DNA of 49,196 nt, taken from Spirochaetaceae bacterium (GTDB lineage: Bacteria; Spirochaetota; Spirochaetia; DSM-27196; PWMO01). Below, piece after piece: positions 1-7,997 of the stretch. A program made the translations under genes and the position numbers. The stretch is taken from assembly GCA_007693945.1 (NCBI GenBank), contig RECP01000108.1, forward strand, positions 1-49,196, in the 5' to 3' direction. Each line of letters starts with the position of its first letter. Position 1 is the first letter of the stretch. The notes below the pieces were generated by a model, which made no database searches, had not been told where the DNA came from, and saw only the letters and a program-made list of their open reading frames with translations.

Positions 1-60
1 GCCCCTGTTGGGCGCACGGGATTACTATTGGCTCTTTGCCACGGATCAAGGGAGGCTTCC

Positions 61-1521
61 GTGCTGAAGCACTACAGAAAACAATTGAAGCGCAAAGCCG
101 AACGGGCGTGGGGATTCTTCGTCATTCAGACTCTGGTAGTTCTCACTACCCTCAAGTGGGTCATGCTGGCAACCGTTGCCGGCGTTATAGCCGGGGTGCC
201 CACCGGAATCTTTCTGCTGTTGCTGGACGCCGGAACCGGGGTGGTCTACGCCTGGCGCTACTACTTCTTTCTGATTCCGTTGGGGCTGGTTTTAAGCTCA
301 TGGATTGTCGAGCGCTTTGCCAGGGATGCGCGCGGCCACGGCACCGAGAAGGTGATCGAAGCGCTGCACAACCAGGCGGGGTACATGAACCCCCTGATCA
401 TTCCGGTCAAGATGGTGGCTACTCTGGTGACGCTGATCCTGGGAGGCTCGGCGGGCAAGGAAGGCCCCAGCGCCCAGATCGGCGCCGGTGTGGCGTCGGC
501 CTTCGCGTCGCTTGTACGACTCAACCGCCTGGACAAACAGCGCTTCGTGCTGTGCGGCATCAGCGCCGGCTTTGCCGGCGTCTTCGGCACGCCGATAGCC
601 GGAGCCCTGTTTGCCACCGAGGTCCTCTCAATCGGGCGCCTCTCCTATAACCGTTTTCTGCCGGCGCTGATGGCCTCCTATATTGCCTACTTTGTCACCC
701 GCTTGATGGGAGTAGTGCACCTCAGCTACTCGGTGGAATTCATAGTCTCGAGCGAGCTGAGTATGCTGTGGAAGATGGTAATATTTGGCCTGGTGATCGG
801 CACGTTGGCGATACTCTTCATATCGATGCTCTTTGCCGTGGAGCACCTGTTCCGCAAGATTCGCATCTACGAACCGCTGAAGGGACTAATCGGTGGCGCC
901 ATCCTGATTGCGGTTGTGATCCTGACCGGCACGACCAACTATGTCGGGATCGGCACGCGCATCATTGACGCAGCGCTTGATGGACAGGCGTTCCGCGGGA
1001 TCGCACCGTTTTTCAAGATGATCACTACGTCGGTGACGCTGGCCTCGGGCGGCAGCGGCGGTATCCTGACGCCGATCTTCTTCATAGGCGCCACCGCGGG
1101 AAACTACTGGGCCCAGATCACTGGCACCAACGTGGCGCTCTTCTCGGCCATCGGCATGGTGGCCTTCCTGGCGGCGTGCACCAACACTCCGCTGGCGGCG
1201 GTCATGATGGCTATGGAGCTGTTCGGCATCAGAACCGGCAGCTACGGTGCGGTGGCCTGCGCGGTGGCCTTCCTGATTGTCGGCCACATGAGCGTCTATC
1301 CCAGCCAGGTAATCCATCAGCAGAAGACTCTGTTCATCGATCTGGAGATGCACGGCATCTCCAAGGTCTTCACGCCGGCCGGTACGCGCAGACTGTTTGC
1401 GTCGTTCTTCAGCGGCTACCGCACCGACCGTGACGACGTCTTCGAGGTCAGCGGCGACGCCGTTGGCGGAGAGAGGGCGGAGCAAACCTCCGCCGATACG
1501 GATCAGAAAGACGTTGAGTGA
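61..1521 (+). CDS. ClC-family chloride channel or H+/Cl- antiporter
   Basis: Membrane protein of about 486 residues that moves chloride, probably in exchange for protons. The family-defining motifs are visible: GKEGP near residue 130, whose glutamate is the gating residue in ClC antiporters, and GSGGILTP near residue 340, both inside a hydrophobic many-helix protein. There is no long cytosolic CBS pair after the last membrane segment; the tail of about 60 residues is charged and variable. I chose the GTG at 61 because GGGAGG sits 5 bases upstream; an in-frame TTG at 28 has no such site. The upstream region lies outside the window. Transporter versus channel is not decided by the motifs. Confidence 0.9.
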   Translation: MLKHYRKQLKRKAERAWGFFVIQTLVVLTTLKWVMLATVAGVIAGVPTGIFLLLLDAGTGVVYAWRYYFFLIPLGLVLSSWIVERFARDARGHGTEKVIEALHNQAGYMNPLIIPVKMVATLVTLILGGSAGKEGPSAQIGAGVASAFASLVRLNRLDKQRFVLCGISAGFAGVFGTPIAGALFATEVLSIGRLSYNRFLPALMASYIAYFVTRLMGVVHLSYSVEFIVSSELSMLWKMVIFGLVIGTLAILFISMLFAVEHLFRKIRIYEPLKGLIGGAILIAVVILTGTTNYVGIGTRIIDAALDGQAFRGIAPFFKMITTSVTLASGGSGGILTPIFFIGATAGNYWAQITGTNVALFSAIGMVAFLAACTNTPLAAVMMAMELFGIRTGSYGAVACAVAFLIVGHMSVYPSQVIHQQKTLFIDLEMHGISKVFTPAGTRRLFASFFSGYRTDRDDVFEVSGDAVGGERAEQTSADTDQKDVE

Positions 1522-1558
1522 TGGCGCCGCGCTGACGTGAGCCCGGCGGCAGATGCAC

Positions 1559-1936
1559 TCACCGTGCAATCCCGGTCCGGCGCGCGTCAACAAGCTGCTG
1601 CAGCGCCGTCTGCACAACGCGCGGTAGCAGCGGCGTCACCAGCACCAGACTGAAACACGATCGAGGCGCCGAAAAGTACTCATCCACGGAGCAGACCAGT
1701 ACGGTGTCGCGCGTCGAGGCGAATGTGGACGCCAGAAGCGTATCACGGGCGTTCGGTTCAAGCGCCGCCAGTCCCGCCTGATCGATCACGATCAACCCGT
1801 CGTCCAACGGCAGCCGGTCAATTGTACCGTCCCACGCGAGGTGGTACACGCCTATCCCCTGGTCCTGGAGAGCGGCCTGGACGACTTCTCGCGAGGCAAT
1901 TGAGGAGATGACGATCAGGGCACTCTGACTATGCAT
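1559..1936 (-). CDS. Hypothetical protein, possibly receiver-like
   Basis: A 125-residue protein I do not recognise. It alternates hydrophobic strands and helices: SALIVISSI at the N-terminus, GLIVID near residue 48 and TVLVCSVDE near residue 80. That pattern recalls a small alpha/beta fold such as a degenerate response-regulator receiver, but no phosphoacceptor pair can be assigned, so this is only a resemblance. It is divergent from the XRE regulator at 2038 across about 100 bases that contain a 7-bp inverted repeat, so it may be that regulator's target. The ATG at 1936 has only a weak GGTGGG upstream. Confidence 0.55.
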   Translation of the reverse strand: MHSQSALIVISSIASREVVQAALQDQGIGVYHLAWDGTIDRLPLDDGLIVIDQAGLAALEPNARDTLLASTFASTRDTVLVCSVDEYFSAPRSCFSLVLVTPLLPRVVQTALQQLVDARRTGIAR

Positions 1937-1951
1937 GTTGTCCCACCGGCT

Positions 1952-1968
1952 TGCTACTCATAGTAGCA
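1952..1968. promoter_or_regulatory. Inverted repeat, candidate operator
   Basis: TGCTACT-cat-AGTAGCA is a perfect 7-bp inverted repeat with a 3-base centre between two divergent genes. The bottom strand reads TACTAT across positions 1960-1965, a plausible -10 box for the reverse gene, and TTGCAT lies 19 bases upstream of it. A dimeric regulator bound here would cover that promoter. The adjacent XRE protein is the obvious candidate, but nothing in the sequence proves the pairing. Confidence 0.4.
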
Positions 1969-2037
1969 GTTAAACGTATCCTTTATGCAACCAGTAGTTG
2001 GTAGATTTTCTGCTGCTATGAAAGTACAAAATCGAAC

Positions 2038-2511
2038 ATGCCCCGGTCCGCCTACTCAAGCGCGATTGCGACGTCCATCGGCCAGCGAATCATGCAGGCA
2101 CGCGACCGGCGCGGGCTGTCGCAGAGCCAGCTGGCAGAGCAGCTCGACCTATCCTACCAGCAGGTCCAGAAGTACGAGAAGGGAACCTCGGGCATCACAG
2201 TCGGACGGCTGGTGCAGATTGCCGCAGTTCTCGACGTGGATATCGAAGAGCTGCTGCGCGACGTGCTGCAGGTAGCCGAACAGACGGCGCGCTATCGGCC
2301 ACCGGGGCAGCACGAAATCATTGTGGACACCGACGAGCTGCGACTGGTCAAGGCGTACCGCCGATTACCGTCGGCGCCGTGGCGCACCCATCTGATGGAT
2401 TACGTTCGCCTGCTGGGCGAGGGACAGGCACTGAGTTCTGCGCAGGGTGCTATTGAACCTGACTCCCCCGCCGGTCCGCAAAGCGGATCCCGTCCCGGCA
2501 GCAGTCACTGA
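2038..2511 (+). CDS. XRE-family helix-turn-helix regulator
   Basis: A 157-residue DNA-binding protein. Residues 13-70 form a Cro/CI-type HTH (GLSQSQLAEQLDLSYQQVQK, then YEKGTSGITVGRLVQIAAVL), followed by about 80 residues without a recognised domain. It is a probable transcriptional regulator; its ligand is unknown. No good ribosome-binding site precedes ATG 2038. TACAAA ends 7 bases before the start, which could be a leaderless arrangement, but no matching -35 box is seen. The last 62 bases overlap the 3' end of the sirtuin gene on the other strand, so the two transcripts are antisense there. Confidence 0.8.
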   Translation: MPRSAYSSAIATSIGQRIMQARDRRGLSQSQLAEQLDLSYQQVQKYEKGTSGITVGRLVQIAAVLDVDIEELLRDVLQVAEQTARYRPPGQHEIIVDTDELRLVKAYRRLPSAPWRTHLMDYVRLLGEGQALSSAQGAIEPDSPAGPQSGSRPGSSH

Positions 2512-3334
2512 GCCGGTCGACAAGGCGCGCAAGCGTACGGCCGATCGGCGCCTCGATCTTGAGCGCCGCCAGCCGGTCGGCGCGCGTATAGCCCTGGTTC
2601 AACAGTGCAACCGGTTTACCCTCACGGGCTGCCCTGTCAGCAAATCGGTAGCCTGAATAGACACTCAGTGACGACCCAACCACCAGCACGGTGCGCGACC
2701 GCTCCAACAGATCCCAGGCACGCTGGACCACTTCGCACGGCACGTTCTCTCCAAACAATACCACCTGCGGTTTGAGCGCCCCGCCGCAGCGCTCGCACCG
2801 CGGAGGCCGGAAGCTGTCGACCAGCGGTTGCGGCAGCACCGCGTCACCGTCGGGCGTGATGCGCGCCGCTTCGACGTTCCAGTCCGGATTGTCGAGCAGC
2901 ATGGTCTGCTGCAGAGTGTCGCGATCACTCAGGGCGCCGCAGCCCAGACAGACCACGCGGTAGAGCGTGCCGTGCAGCTCTACCACCGTGCGGCTGCCTG
3001 CGGCCTGGTGCAGTCCGTCCACGTTCTGCGTGATCACGCCGCTCAGCAAACCGGCCCGCTCCAGCTCGGCCACCGCGCGGTGGCCGGCGTTGGGCTCAGC
3101 GCGGCGCACGTGCGGCCAGCCCACCGCGCTGCGCGCCCAGTAGCGCCGCCTGGCCGCGGCACTGGAGACAAACTCGCGGTACTGGATGGGATCACTCGCG
3201 CGCCGGCGCCCGGTAGGCCCGCGGTAGTCGGGGATGCCGGACTCGGTGCTGATGCCGGCGCCGGAGAGCAACAGGACGCTGCCGGGTTTGACAAGACTGA
3301 CCAGTACATCGAACAGATCGGCGGCTGCGTTCAC
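2450..3334 (-). CDS. Sir2-family NAD-dependent protein deacylase (sirtuin)
   Basis: Removes acyl groups from lysines using NAD. Visible: the NAD-binding [15 protein letters not shown] near residue 25, the catalytic [12 protein letters not shown] region followed by the ELHG histidine, four zinc cysteines as CLGC and CERC, the VLFGENVP loop and a C-terminal VVGSSL nucleotide segment. At 294 residues it is slightly longer than the CobB type. The start is GTG 3334. It has no ribosome-binding site, and a TTGACC-17-TACGAT promoter places transcription initiation on that GTG, so it is a predicted leaderless message. Its 3' end overlaps the XRE gene by 62 bases. Confidence 0.92.
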   Translation of the reverse strand: MNAAADLFDVLVSLVKPGSVLLLSGAGISTESGIPDYRGPTGRRRASDPIQYREFVSSAAARRRYWARSAVGWPHVRRAEPNAGHRAVAELERAGLLSGVITQNVDGLHQAAGSRTVVELHGTLYRVVCLGCGALSDRDTLQQTMLLDNPDWNVEAARITPDGDAVLPQPLVDSFRPPRCERCGGALKPQVVLFGENVPCEVVQRAWDLLERSRTVLVVGSSLSVYSGYRFADRAAREGKPVALLNQGYTRADRLAALKIEAPIGRTLARLVDRLSDCCRDGIRFADRRGSQVQ

Positions 3335-3340
3335 GGCACA

Positions 3341-3369
3341 ATCGTACGCGCCGCCGGTCGCCGGGTCAA
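3341..3369 (-). promoter_or_regulatory. Promoter of sirtuin gene, leaderless type
   Basis: Bottom strand: -35 TTGACC (3369-3364), 17-bp spacer, -10 TACGAT (3346-3341). Six bases separate the -10 box from GTG 3334, so +1 should be the first base of the start codon. Confidence 0.65.
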
Positions 3370-3376
3370 CGCCCCT

Positions 3377-3405
3377 TTGACTACTCCACGCGTATGGGCT
3401 ACCGT
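3377..3405 (+). promoter_or_regulatory. Candidate promoter of serC
   Basis: TTGACT (3377-3382), 17-bp spacer, TACCGT (3400-3405). The -10 box is weak. The same combination, TTGACY-17-TACCGT, precedes trxA at 34382-34410. It predicts a leader of about 23 bases containing the AAGGAG site of serC. It lies back to back with the sirtuin promoter. Confidence 0.45.
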
Positions 3406-3434
3406 AACGTATTGCCGTCTACAAGGAGCGTCGT

Positions 3435-4523
3435 ATGGTACGCAAGTACAACTTTTCGGCCGGACCATCCACCCTGCCGCTGAGCGTACTGCAGGAGCTG
3501 CAGCGCACTCTGGTTGAGCACAATGGTGCCGGGCTGTCACTGATTGAGGCCAGCCATCGCAGCAAGGAGTACGAGGCGGTCCACAATAGCGCCATCAGTC
3601 TGTTTCGCGAGCTGCTGGCGGTCCCCCGGACGCACGAGATCCTGCTGCTGGGAGGCGGCGCCACGCTGCAGTTTGCCATGGTGCCGCTCAACTTCCTGCT
3701 GTCCGGATCAAGCTGTGACCTGGCGCACTCGGGCGCCTGGGCCAGGAAGGCGCTGGAGGACGCCCGCAAAGTCGGTAGCGTGCGGCTGGCCTTTGACGGC
3801 AGCGCTTCCAGCTTCATGACGCTGCCGACCCGGCAGGAGCTCTCGCTTGATCCCGATGCCGCCTACTTCCACCTCACAAGCAATGAAACAATCGGCGGCG
3901 TGCAGTGGAAAGAGTTTCCCGACACCGGCGCGGTGCCGATTGTGGCCGACATGTCCAGCGACATCATGAGCCGCCCCATCAGCTTCGATCGCTTCGGCCT
4001 GATCTATGCCGGAGCGCAGAAGAACCTGGGCCCGGCAGGAGTCACGGTGGTGATCATCCGCAAGGATATGCTCGATCGCTGCCCCGATACACTGCCCGCC
4101 TACCTGAGCTATAAGGTGCACGCCGAAAGCAATTCGCTCTACAACACTCCGCCGGTCTTCTCGATCAACGCCATGCGCCTGGTGCTGCAGTGGGTCAAGG
4201 AAGAAGGCGGCCTGGCCGAGTGTGACCGGCGGGCGCACAGCAAGTCAGCTACACTCTACGATGCCATCGAGGGCAGCGACGGGTTCTACCGCAACCCGGT
4301 TGATCCGCGCTGTCGCTCGACGATGAACGTGGTGTTCCGCTTGCCGACCGAGGAACTGGAGAAACGGTTTGTCAGCGAGGCCACGGCCGCCGGGCTGGAC
4401 GGTCTGAAAGGTCACCGCAGCGTGGGCGGCTGTCGCGCGTCGATCTACAACGCTATGCCGACCGAAGGCGTCGCGGCCCTGGCTGAGTTTATGTCCGATT
4501 TCGCGAGCAAACACCGCCAATGA
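3435..4523 (+). CDS. serC: Phosphoserine aminotransferase
   Basis: PLP enzyme that converts 3-phosphohydroxypyruvate and glutamate to O-phosphoserine in serine biosynthesis; SerC also acts in pyridoxine synthesis in some bacteria. The start has the typical NFSAGPSTLP. The phosphate/PLP region GGGATLQFAMVP lies near residue 73, and the PLP lysine is K196 in YAGAQKNLGPAG. It is 362 residues, the normal length, with AAGGAG before ATG 3435. No serA or serB lies beside it; the 2-hydroxyacid dehydrogenase at 10582 is too divergent and too distant to be assumed as its partner. Confidence 0.97.
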   Translation: MVRKYNFSAGPSTLPLSVLQELQRTLVEHNGAGLSLIEASHRSKEYEAVHNSAISLFRELLAVPRTHEILLLGGGATLQFAMVPLNFLLSGSSCDLAHSGAWARKALEDARKVGSVRLAFDGSASSFMTLPTRQELSLDPDAAYFHLTSNETIGGVQWKEFPDTGAVPIVADMSSDIMSRPISFDRFGLIYAGAQKNLGPAGVTVVIIRKDMLDRCPDTLPAYLSYKVHAESNSLYNTPPVFSINAMRLVLQWVKEEGGLAECDRRAHSKSATLYDAIEGSDGFYRNPVDPRCRSTMNVVFRLPTEELEKRFVSEATAAGLDGLKGHRSVGGCRASIYNAMPTEGVAALAEFMSDFASKHRQ

Positions 4524-4554
4524 TAACAATAGACAAATCACTTAAAATTGGGGC

Positions 4555-4583
4555 TTGACTGCCGCACGTTTAAGACGTAGACT
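4555..4583 (+). promoter_or_regulatory. Promoter of the structured RNA unit
   Basis: TTGACT (4555-4560), exactly 17 bp, TAGACT (4578-4583). It begins 32 bases after the serC stop and points away from serC, toward a hairpin-rich segment that ends in a terminator at 4802. Predicted +1 is near 4590. Confidence 0.6.
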
Positions 4584-4643
4584 TAAGGTGTAGGGAGGGT
4601 TTCAGGTACCCGATTAACAACCTATCGATGTCAGGAGGTGCCG

Positions 4644-4730
4644 ATGCTAAATCCACCGGACAAAGCAGGCCGGTCCGACCGGCACAACGAAACATCCAGT
4701 CAACGGAGCGCAACGGCTCCGTCACATTAA
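4644..4730 (+). CDS. Possible 28-residue small protein inside the RNA unit
   Basis: ATG 4644 to TAA 4730 follows an ideal AGGAGGT ribosome-binding site at 4633-4639. The product is polar, rich in Ser, Arg and Pro, with no signal peptide or membrane segment. The strong site is the only argument for translation. The two perfect hairpins within the frame and the unremarkable composition argue that the RNA itself may be the product. Confidence 0.3.
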   Translation: MLNPPDKAGRSDRHNETSSQRSATAPSH

Positions 4731-4774
4731 CGCGATACTTGGATTGCGGCGTAATAATCCGCACCAGATCGAAT

Positions 4775-4802
4775 GGCCGATCGTACAGGATCGGCCTTTT
4801 TT
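4775..4802 (+). terminator. Intrinsic terminator of the RNA unit
   Basis: GGCCGATC-gtacag-GATCGGCC forms a perfect 8-bp stem followed directly by six T residues (4797-4802). There is no T tract on the opposite strand, so it serves the forward unit rather than the convergent gene. Confidence 0.85.
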
Positions 4803-4808
4803 GTGCAG

Positions 4809-6125
4809 TTACATGCGTACCGGCTGGTGGGTGGATTCGATGACATCGCGCCACAGACTGCTGTCCGGGTTAATGCGATTGCGCGACCCGACGGCCATCT
4901 GGATCGGCACGTGCACAAACGTGTTGTTCACCAGCCCCATCAGAACCTTGGTCTTGCCGGCCATGGCCGCGTGCACCGCGTTGTGGCCAAGCCGCGAGCA
5001 GTAGACCGAGTCGGTCGGCTCGGCCGGCGCACTGCGCACAATGTAGCTTGGATCGATATACTTCAGGTTGATCTCCCTGTTTCTGGCGTCAAAATAGGAA
5101 CTGATCTCGTTCTTCAGGTAGAGGCCGATGTCGGCGTAACGCCGGTTGCCCGACGCGTCGGTGGCGTCGGACTGCGTCAGCAGGTGCTGTCCGGCGCCCT
5201 CCGCCACCACGATCACCGCGTGATTGCGCCGCTCCAGGCGCCGTTCGAGGTGCACCAGCAGGCCGTTGTCGCCCTTGAGTTGAAACTCGACCTCGGGGAT
5301 CAGTACAAAGTTGACCTCGTGACTCGCCAGCGCGGTGTGCGACGCTATGAAGCCCGAGTCACGCCCCATCACCTTGACCAGCCCGATACCGTTGACCGAT
5401 GAGTGCGCCTCGGCATGCGCGCCAAAGACTACTTCAGTAGCCTTGGCAACCGCGGTCTCGAACCCAAACGACTTCTCGGTGAAGCTCAAGTCGTTGTCGA
5501 TGGTCTTGGGGATTCCCACCACGGCAATCTTGAGCCGGCGCCGCTCAATCTCCTCGGCAATTGCCAGCGCTCCCTTCTGCGTGCCGTCACCCCCGATGGT
5601 GAACAGGATATTCAGGTTCATACGTTCGATGGTATCAACCAAATCCTCGGTGCGATGTCCGCCGCCACGCGAGCTGCCCAGAATCGTGCCCCCGATACGG
5701 TGGATGTCATCAACGACATCCGGATTGAGCGGCACGGTCGGTACGCCGTGCTCGGGCAACAGGCCCCGGTAGCCAAACTGAATTCCCGAGATGCGGTGGA
5801 CCCCGTAACGGTACCAGAGGCAGCGCGTGATGGCGCGGATCACGTCATTCAGCCCGGGACAGAGCCCACCGCAGGTCACGATACCCGCGTGCACGTGTCC
5901 GGGCGCGAAGTAGATCCTGCGGCGCGGGCCGGCGACTTCTATCAGCTCGTTCCCGGCAAAGCTGCGCTGACCGCCGTCGGCAGGCATCGACACGTCGTAG
6001 ATGATGCGCTGCTGATCGCCGACAAAGTTGGCAATCTGATCACCCTCGATATTCGAATAGTCTATCGGCGACTCAACCTTGGCCGGTCCCAGAGTGGGCA
6101 CCGAGAAATCGTACTCTACGCTCAT
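4809..6125 (-). CDS. 6-phosphofructokinase, long spirochaete-type
   Basis: Phosphorylates fructose 6-phosphate in glycolysis. The protein is 438 residues, longer than E. coli PfkA, with about 70 extra N-terminal residues before the GGLCPGLND phosphate loop. GGDGT at 178-182 and PKTIDND at 206-212 are the phosphoryl-donor and catalytic motifs. In this superfamily Gly in GGDG goes with ATP and Asp in GGDD with pyrophosphate, while Lys in PKTIDND occurs in the PPi and long-ATP clades. I therefore expect ATP use, not proven. There is no ribosome-binding site: TATCCT ends 6 bases before ATG 6125, a predicted leaderless start. Confidence 0.9.
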   Translation of the reverse strand: MSVEYDFSVPTLGPAKVESPIDYSNIEGDQIANFVGDQQRIIYDVSMPADGGQRSFAGNELIEVAGPRRRIYFAPGHVHAGIVTCGGLCPGLNDVIRAITRCLWYRYGVHRISGIQFGYRGLLPEHGVPTVPLNPDVVDDIHRIGGTILGSSRGGGHRTEDLVDTIERMNLNILFTIGGDGTQKGALAIAEEIERRRLKIAVVGIPKTIDNDLSFTEKSFGFETAVAKATEVVFGAHAEAHSSVNGIGLVKVMGRDSGFIASHTALASHEVNFVLIPEVEFQLKGDNGLLVHLERRLERRNHAVIVVAEGAGQHLLTQSDATDASGNRRYADIGLYLKNEISSYFDARNREINLKYIDPSYIVRSAPAEPTDSVYCSRLGHNAVHAAMAGKTKVLMGLVNNTFVHVPIQMAVGSRNRINPDSSLWRDVIESTHQPVRM

Positions 6126-6131
6126 GTGTCA

Positions 6132-6160
6132 AGGATAGCTGATTCGCAGTGCCTCTGCAA
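6132..6160 (-). promoter_or_regulatory. Promoter of phosphofructokinase gene, leaderless type
   Basis: Bottom strand: TTGCAG (6160-6155), 17-bp spacer, TATCCT (6137-6132). +1 is predicted at 6125, the A of the ATG. The -35 box keeps only the TTG. Confidence 0.5.
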
Positions 6161-6259
6161 CGCGGAGGCCGGCCGGGCCGAAATTCTCATTACTACCCGT
6201 CTGATGGCGGGTGGCATGTTGCGCGGTGGCGCCCGCCTCGAGGGCCACTCTGCGGCGCG

Positions 6260-6288
6260 TTGACTCGGACGCGCAATCTGCTTACACT
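6260..6288 (+). promoter_or_regulatory. Promoter of galE, near-leaderless
   Basis: TTGACT (6260-6265), 17-bp spacer, TACACT (6283-6288). Ten bases separate the -10 box from ATG 6299, leaving at most about 4 leader bases, and GCCGCCTGTT before the ATG has no ribosome-binding site. Confidence 0.6.
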
Positions 6289-6298
6289 GCCGCCTGTT

Positions 6299-7297
6299 AT
6301 GCACGTGTTGGTCATCGGCGGCGCCGGCTACATCGGCAGCCATGTGGTCTATGCCCTGCTCAAGGAAGACCACGCGGTCACGGTACTCGACAATCTGCGC
6401 AGCGGGTTGCGTGAAAACCTCTTCGCGGAGGCGGCCTTCGTCCACGGCGACATCAACGACGCGCTGCTGCTCGACGAACTGTTGTCCGGCGGCCCGGCGG
6501 CGCGCAAGGCCGGCAACGGCTCACCCTACCAGGCGGTGGTGCACCTGGCGGCGCTCAAAGCCGCCGGCGAATCAATGCTCGAGCCGGAACACTACGCGCG
6601 CTGCAATATCGGCGGCACGATCAACATTCTCGCGGCTATGGCGCGCAACGGCGTGGGAAACATCGTGTTTTCCTCCTCGGCGGCGGTTTACGGTGAACCG
6701 CAGTACCTGCCGATAGACGAACTGCATCCAACTCAACCGACCAACTTCTACGGTTTCACCAAACTGGAAATCGAGCGCCTGCTGGAGTGGTTCGAGAGTC
6801 TGCGCGGTATCCGCTACGCGGCACTCCGCTACTTCAACGCTGCCGGGCATGAACCTTCCGGCGCTATCACCGGCGTGGAGAGCAATCCGGCCAACCTGCT
6901 GCCGATCATTATGGAGGTTGCCGCCGACACGCGTGCGCGCATAGAGGTGTACGGAAACGATTACGACACCGCGGACGGCACCGGACTGCGCGACTATGTC
7001 CACGTGACGGACCTGGCCGACGCCCACGTGCGCGCGCTGCGTCACATCAGCACCGGGCGCACCAGTCTGACGGTCAATCTGGGCAGTCAGAACGGCATTA
7101 CGGTCAATCAGATGCTGGAGGCCGCACGGCGCATCACCGGGCGTGCAATCCCTTCGGTCATCGCACCGCGCCGGCCGGGTGATCCGGCCCGGCTGATTGC
7201 CGGATCAGCACGGGCGCGTGAGTTGCTGGGGTGGGCGCCGCGCTACAGCGACGTCGATACGCTTATCAGCAGCAGCTGGGCGGCCTATAACCGCTGA
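6299..7297 (+). CDS. galE: UDP-glucose 4-epimerase
   Basis: Short-chain dehydrogenase fold enzyme that interconverts UDP-glucose and UDP-galactose, for galactose use and envelope sugars. The NAD-binding GGAGYIGS is at residues 7-14, the catalytic serine region SSSAAVYG at 125-132, and Y151-xxx-K155 in YGFTK; NAAG follows. It has 332 residues, the usual length. I reject the open frame that extends upstream to 6149, because the family N-terminus begins exactly at this ATG. No other Leloir gene is beside it. Confidence 0.95.
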   Translation: MHVLVIGGAGYIGSHVVYALLKEDHAVTVLDNLRSGLRENLFAEAAFVHGDINDALLLDELLSGGPAARKAGNGSPYQAVVHLAALKAAGESMLEPEHYARCNIGGTINILAAMARNGVGNIVFSSSAAVYGEPQYLPIDELHPTQPTNFYGFTKLEIERLLEWFESLRGIRYAALRYFNAAGHEPSGAITGVESNPANLLPIIMEVAADTRARIEVYGNDYDTADGTGLRDYVHVTDLADAHVRALRHISTGRTSLTVNLGSQNGITVNQMLEAARRITGRAIPSVIAPRRPGDPARLIAGSARARELLGWAPRYSDVDTLISSSWAAYNR

Positions 7298-7335
7298 GCG
7301 GCGGTCGCGCGGACCGCGGCCTCTACCGGCTGGAC

Positions 7336-7518
7336 TCAGGCGCGATCGACTCGGGGCGACCGTTCATACGAGGGGCAGCGGCGGCCGGTACTGCGCAGCA
7401 CCACCAGGCTCGGCAGTTCGCGGCTCTTGATTTCAAAAATGCGGCAGCCACGCGGATAGCGTTTGTCCCAGGTGACAAAGAAGTGGCGGCAGGTCAGGCA
7501 GTCGGGTGCGCGCGTCAT
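7336..7518 (-). CDS. Small four-cysteine conserved protein
   Basis: A 60-residue protein with CLTC at 7-10, then C25 in YPRGCRIFEIKS and C48 in GRRCPSYE. The pattern CxxC, HFF(V)TW, P(R)GCR.F.IKS..LPS and CP.YE matches a family of uncharacterised mini-proteins I recall from spirochaetes and deltaproteobacteria; database names for it are unreliable. Four cysteines suggest a bound zinc. It starts 14 bases after the tctB stop on the same strand, so it is probably the last gene of that operon. No clear ribosome-binding site is seen. Confidence 0.7.
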   Translation of the reverse strand: MTRAPDCLTCRHFFVTWDKRYPRGCRIFEIKSRELPSLVVLRSTGRRCPSYERSPRVDRA

Positions 7519-7532
7519 CGCAACTTGTCAGG

Positions 7533-7997
7533 CTACCACAGCACTCCTTGCGGCAACGGCACGCGCAGCATGAGCCGAAACAGCAGCACAAAGGCGGTCA
7601 CCAGCAACGCGCCGGCAAACACAGTCTTCCAGACCGCGGCGGCACGCTGGTCGGGCGCTCGCAAAACGAACACCAGCACCGCAAACGCCAGCACACTGGT
7701 AATCCAGAATCCCAGCGGCTCGAGCAGCAGCGTCCACGCCACAATCACCAGCAGTGACAGGATCACGCCGCGTACATCAGGCTTCTCACCATCGGCGCGC
7801 TGTGACCGATAGGCCTTGGCGGCACGCCGCGCGCGAACGGTGAAGCTCTCCGCCAGCAGCACCAACGACAGCACCACCAGAGCCAGAGCCACCACCTGCG
7901 GAAAGAGCCGGCTCAGTGCGCCGTAGCGCTGCGCCTCGGTCCAGGCAAATACGCCGACGGCAGCCAGAACAAGCGCGACAACCCGATCCCTACGCAT
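7533..7997 (-). CDS. tctB: Tripartite tricarboxylate transporter small membrane subunit TctB
   Basis: A 154-residue membrane protein with four hydrophobic segments, starting with VALVLAAVGVFAWTEA, and the LFPQVVAL step near residue 30 typical of TctB. It partners TctA and the periplasmic TctC in sodium-driven uptake of carboxylates. I start it at ATG 7997, which has GAGGAG about 8 bases upstream and overlaps the end of tctA by 8 bases. An ATG 18 bases further upstream lacks such a site. The order tctC-tctA-tctB is unusual; tctC-tctB-tctA is the common one. Confidence 0.85.
   Translation of the reverse strand: MRRDRVVALVLAAVGVFAWTEAQRYGALSRLFPQVVALALVVLSLVLLAESFTVRARRAAKAYRSQRADGEKPDVRGVILSLLVIVAWTLLLEPLGFWITSVLAFAVLVFVLRAPDQRAAAVWKTVFAGALLVTAFVLLFRLMLRVPLPQGVLW

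Larger units (their letters stand above)
4590..4802 (+). ncRNA. Candidate structured small RNA (about 210 nt)
   Basis: A free-standing transcription unit between serC and the convergent phosphofructokinase gene. It has its own promoter, then GCCGGT-ccg-ACCGGC (4669-4683), ACGGAGC-gcaacg-GCTCCGT (4703-4722), a weaker stem around GGATT/AATCC (4741-4760) and a strong terminator. It also contains a perfect AGGAGGT site 4 bases before a 28-codon ORF (4644-4730), and both perfect hairpins fall inside that ORF. It may therefore be a regulatory RNA, a small-protein mRNA or both. It does not match the 4.5S, tmRNA or 6S sequences I can recall. Confidence 0.5.

Noticed and set aside
4590-4802. Structured RNA as SRP RNA, tmRNA, 6S RNA or a riboswitch
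   Set aside because: Conserved core sequences of SRP RNA and tmRNA are missing, there is no single long closing stem as in 6S RNA, and no co-directional gene follows for a riboswitch to control.
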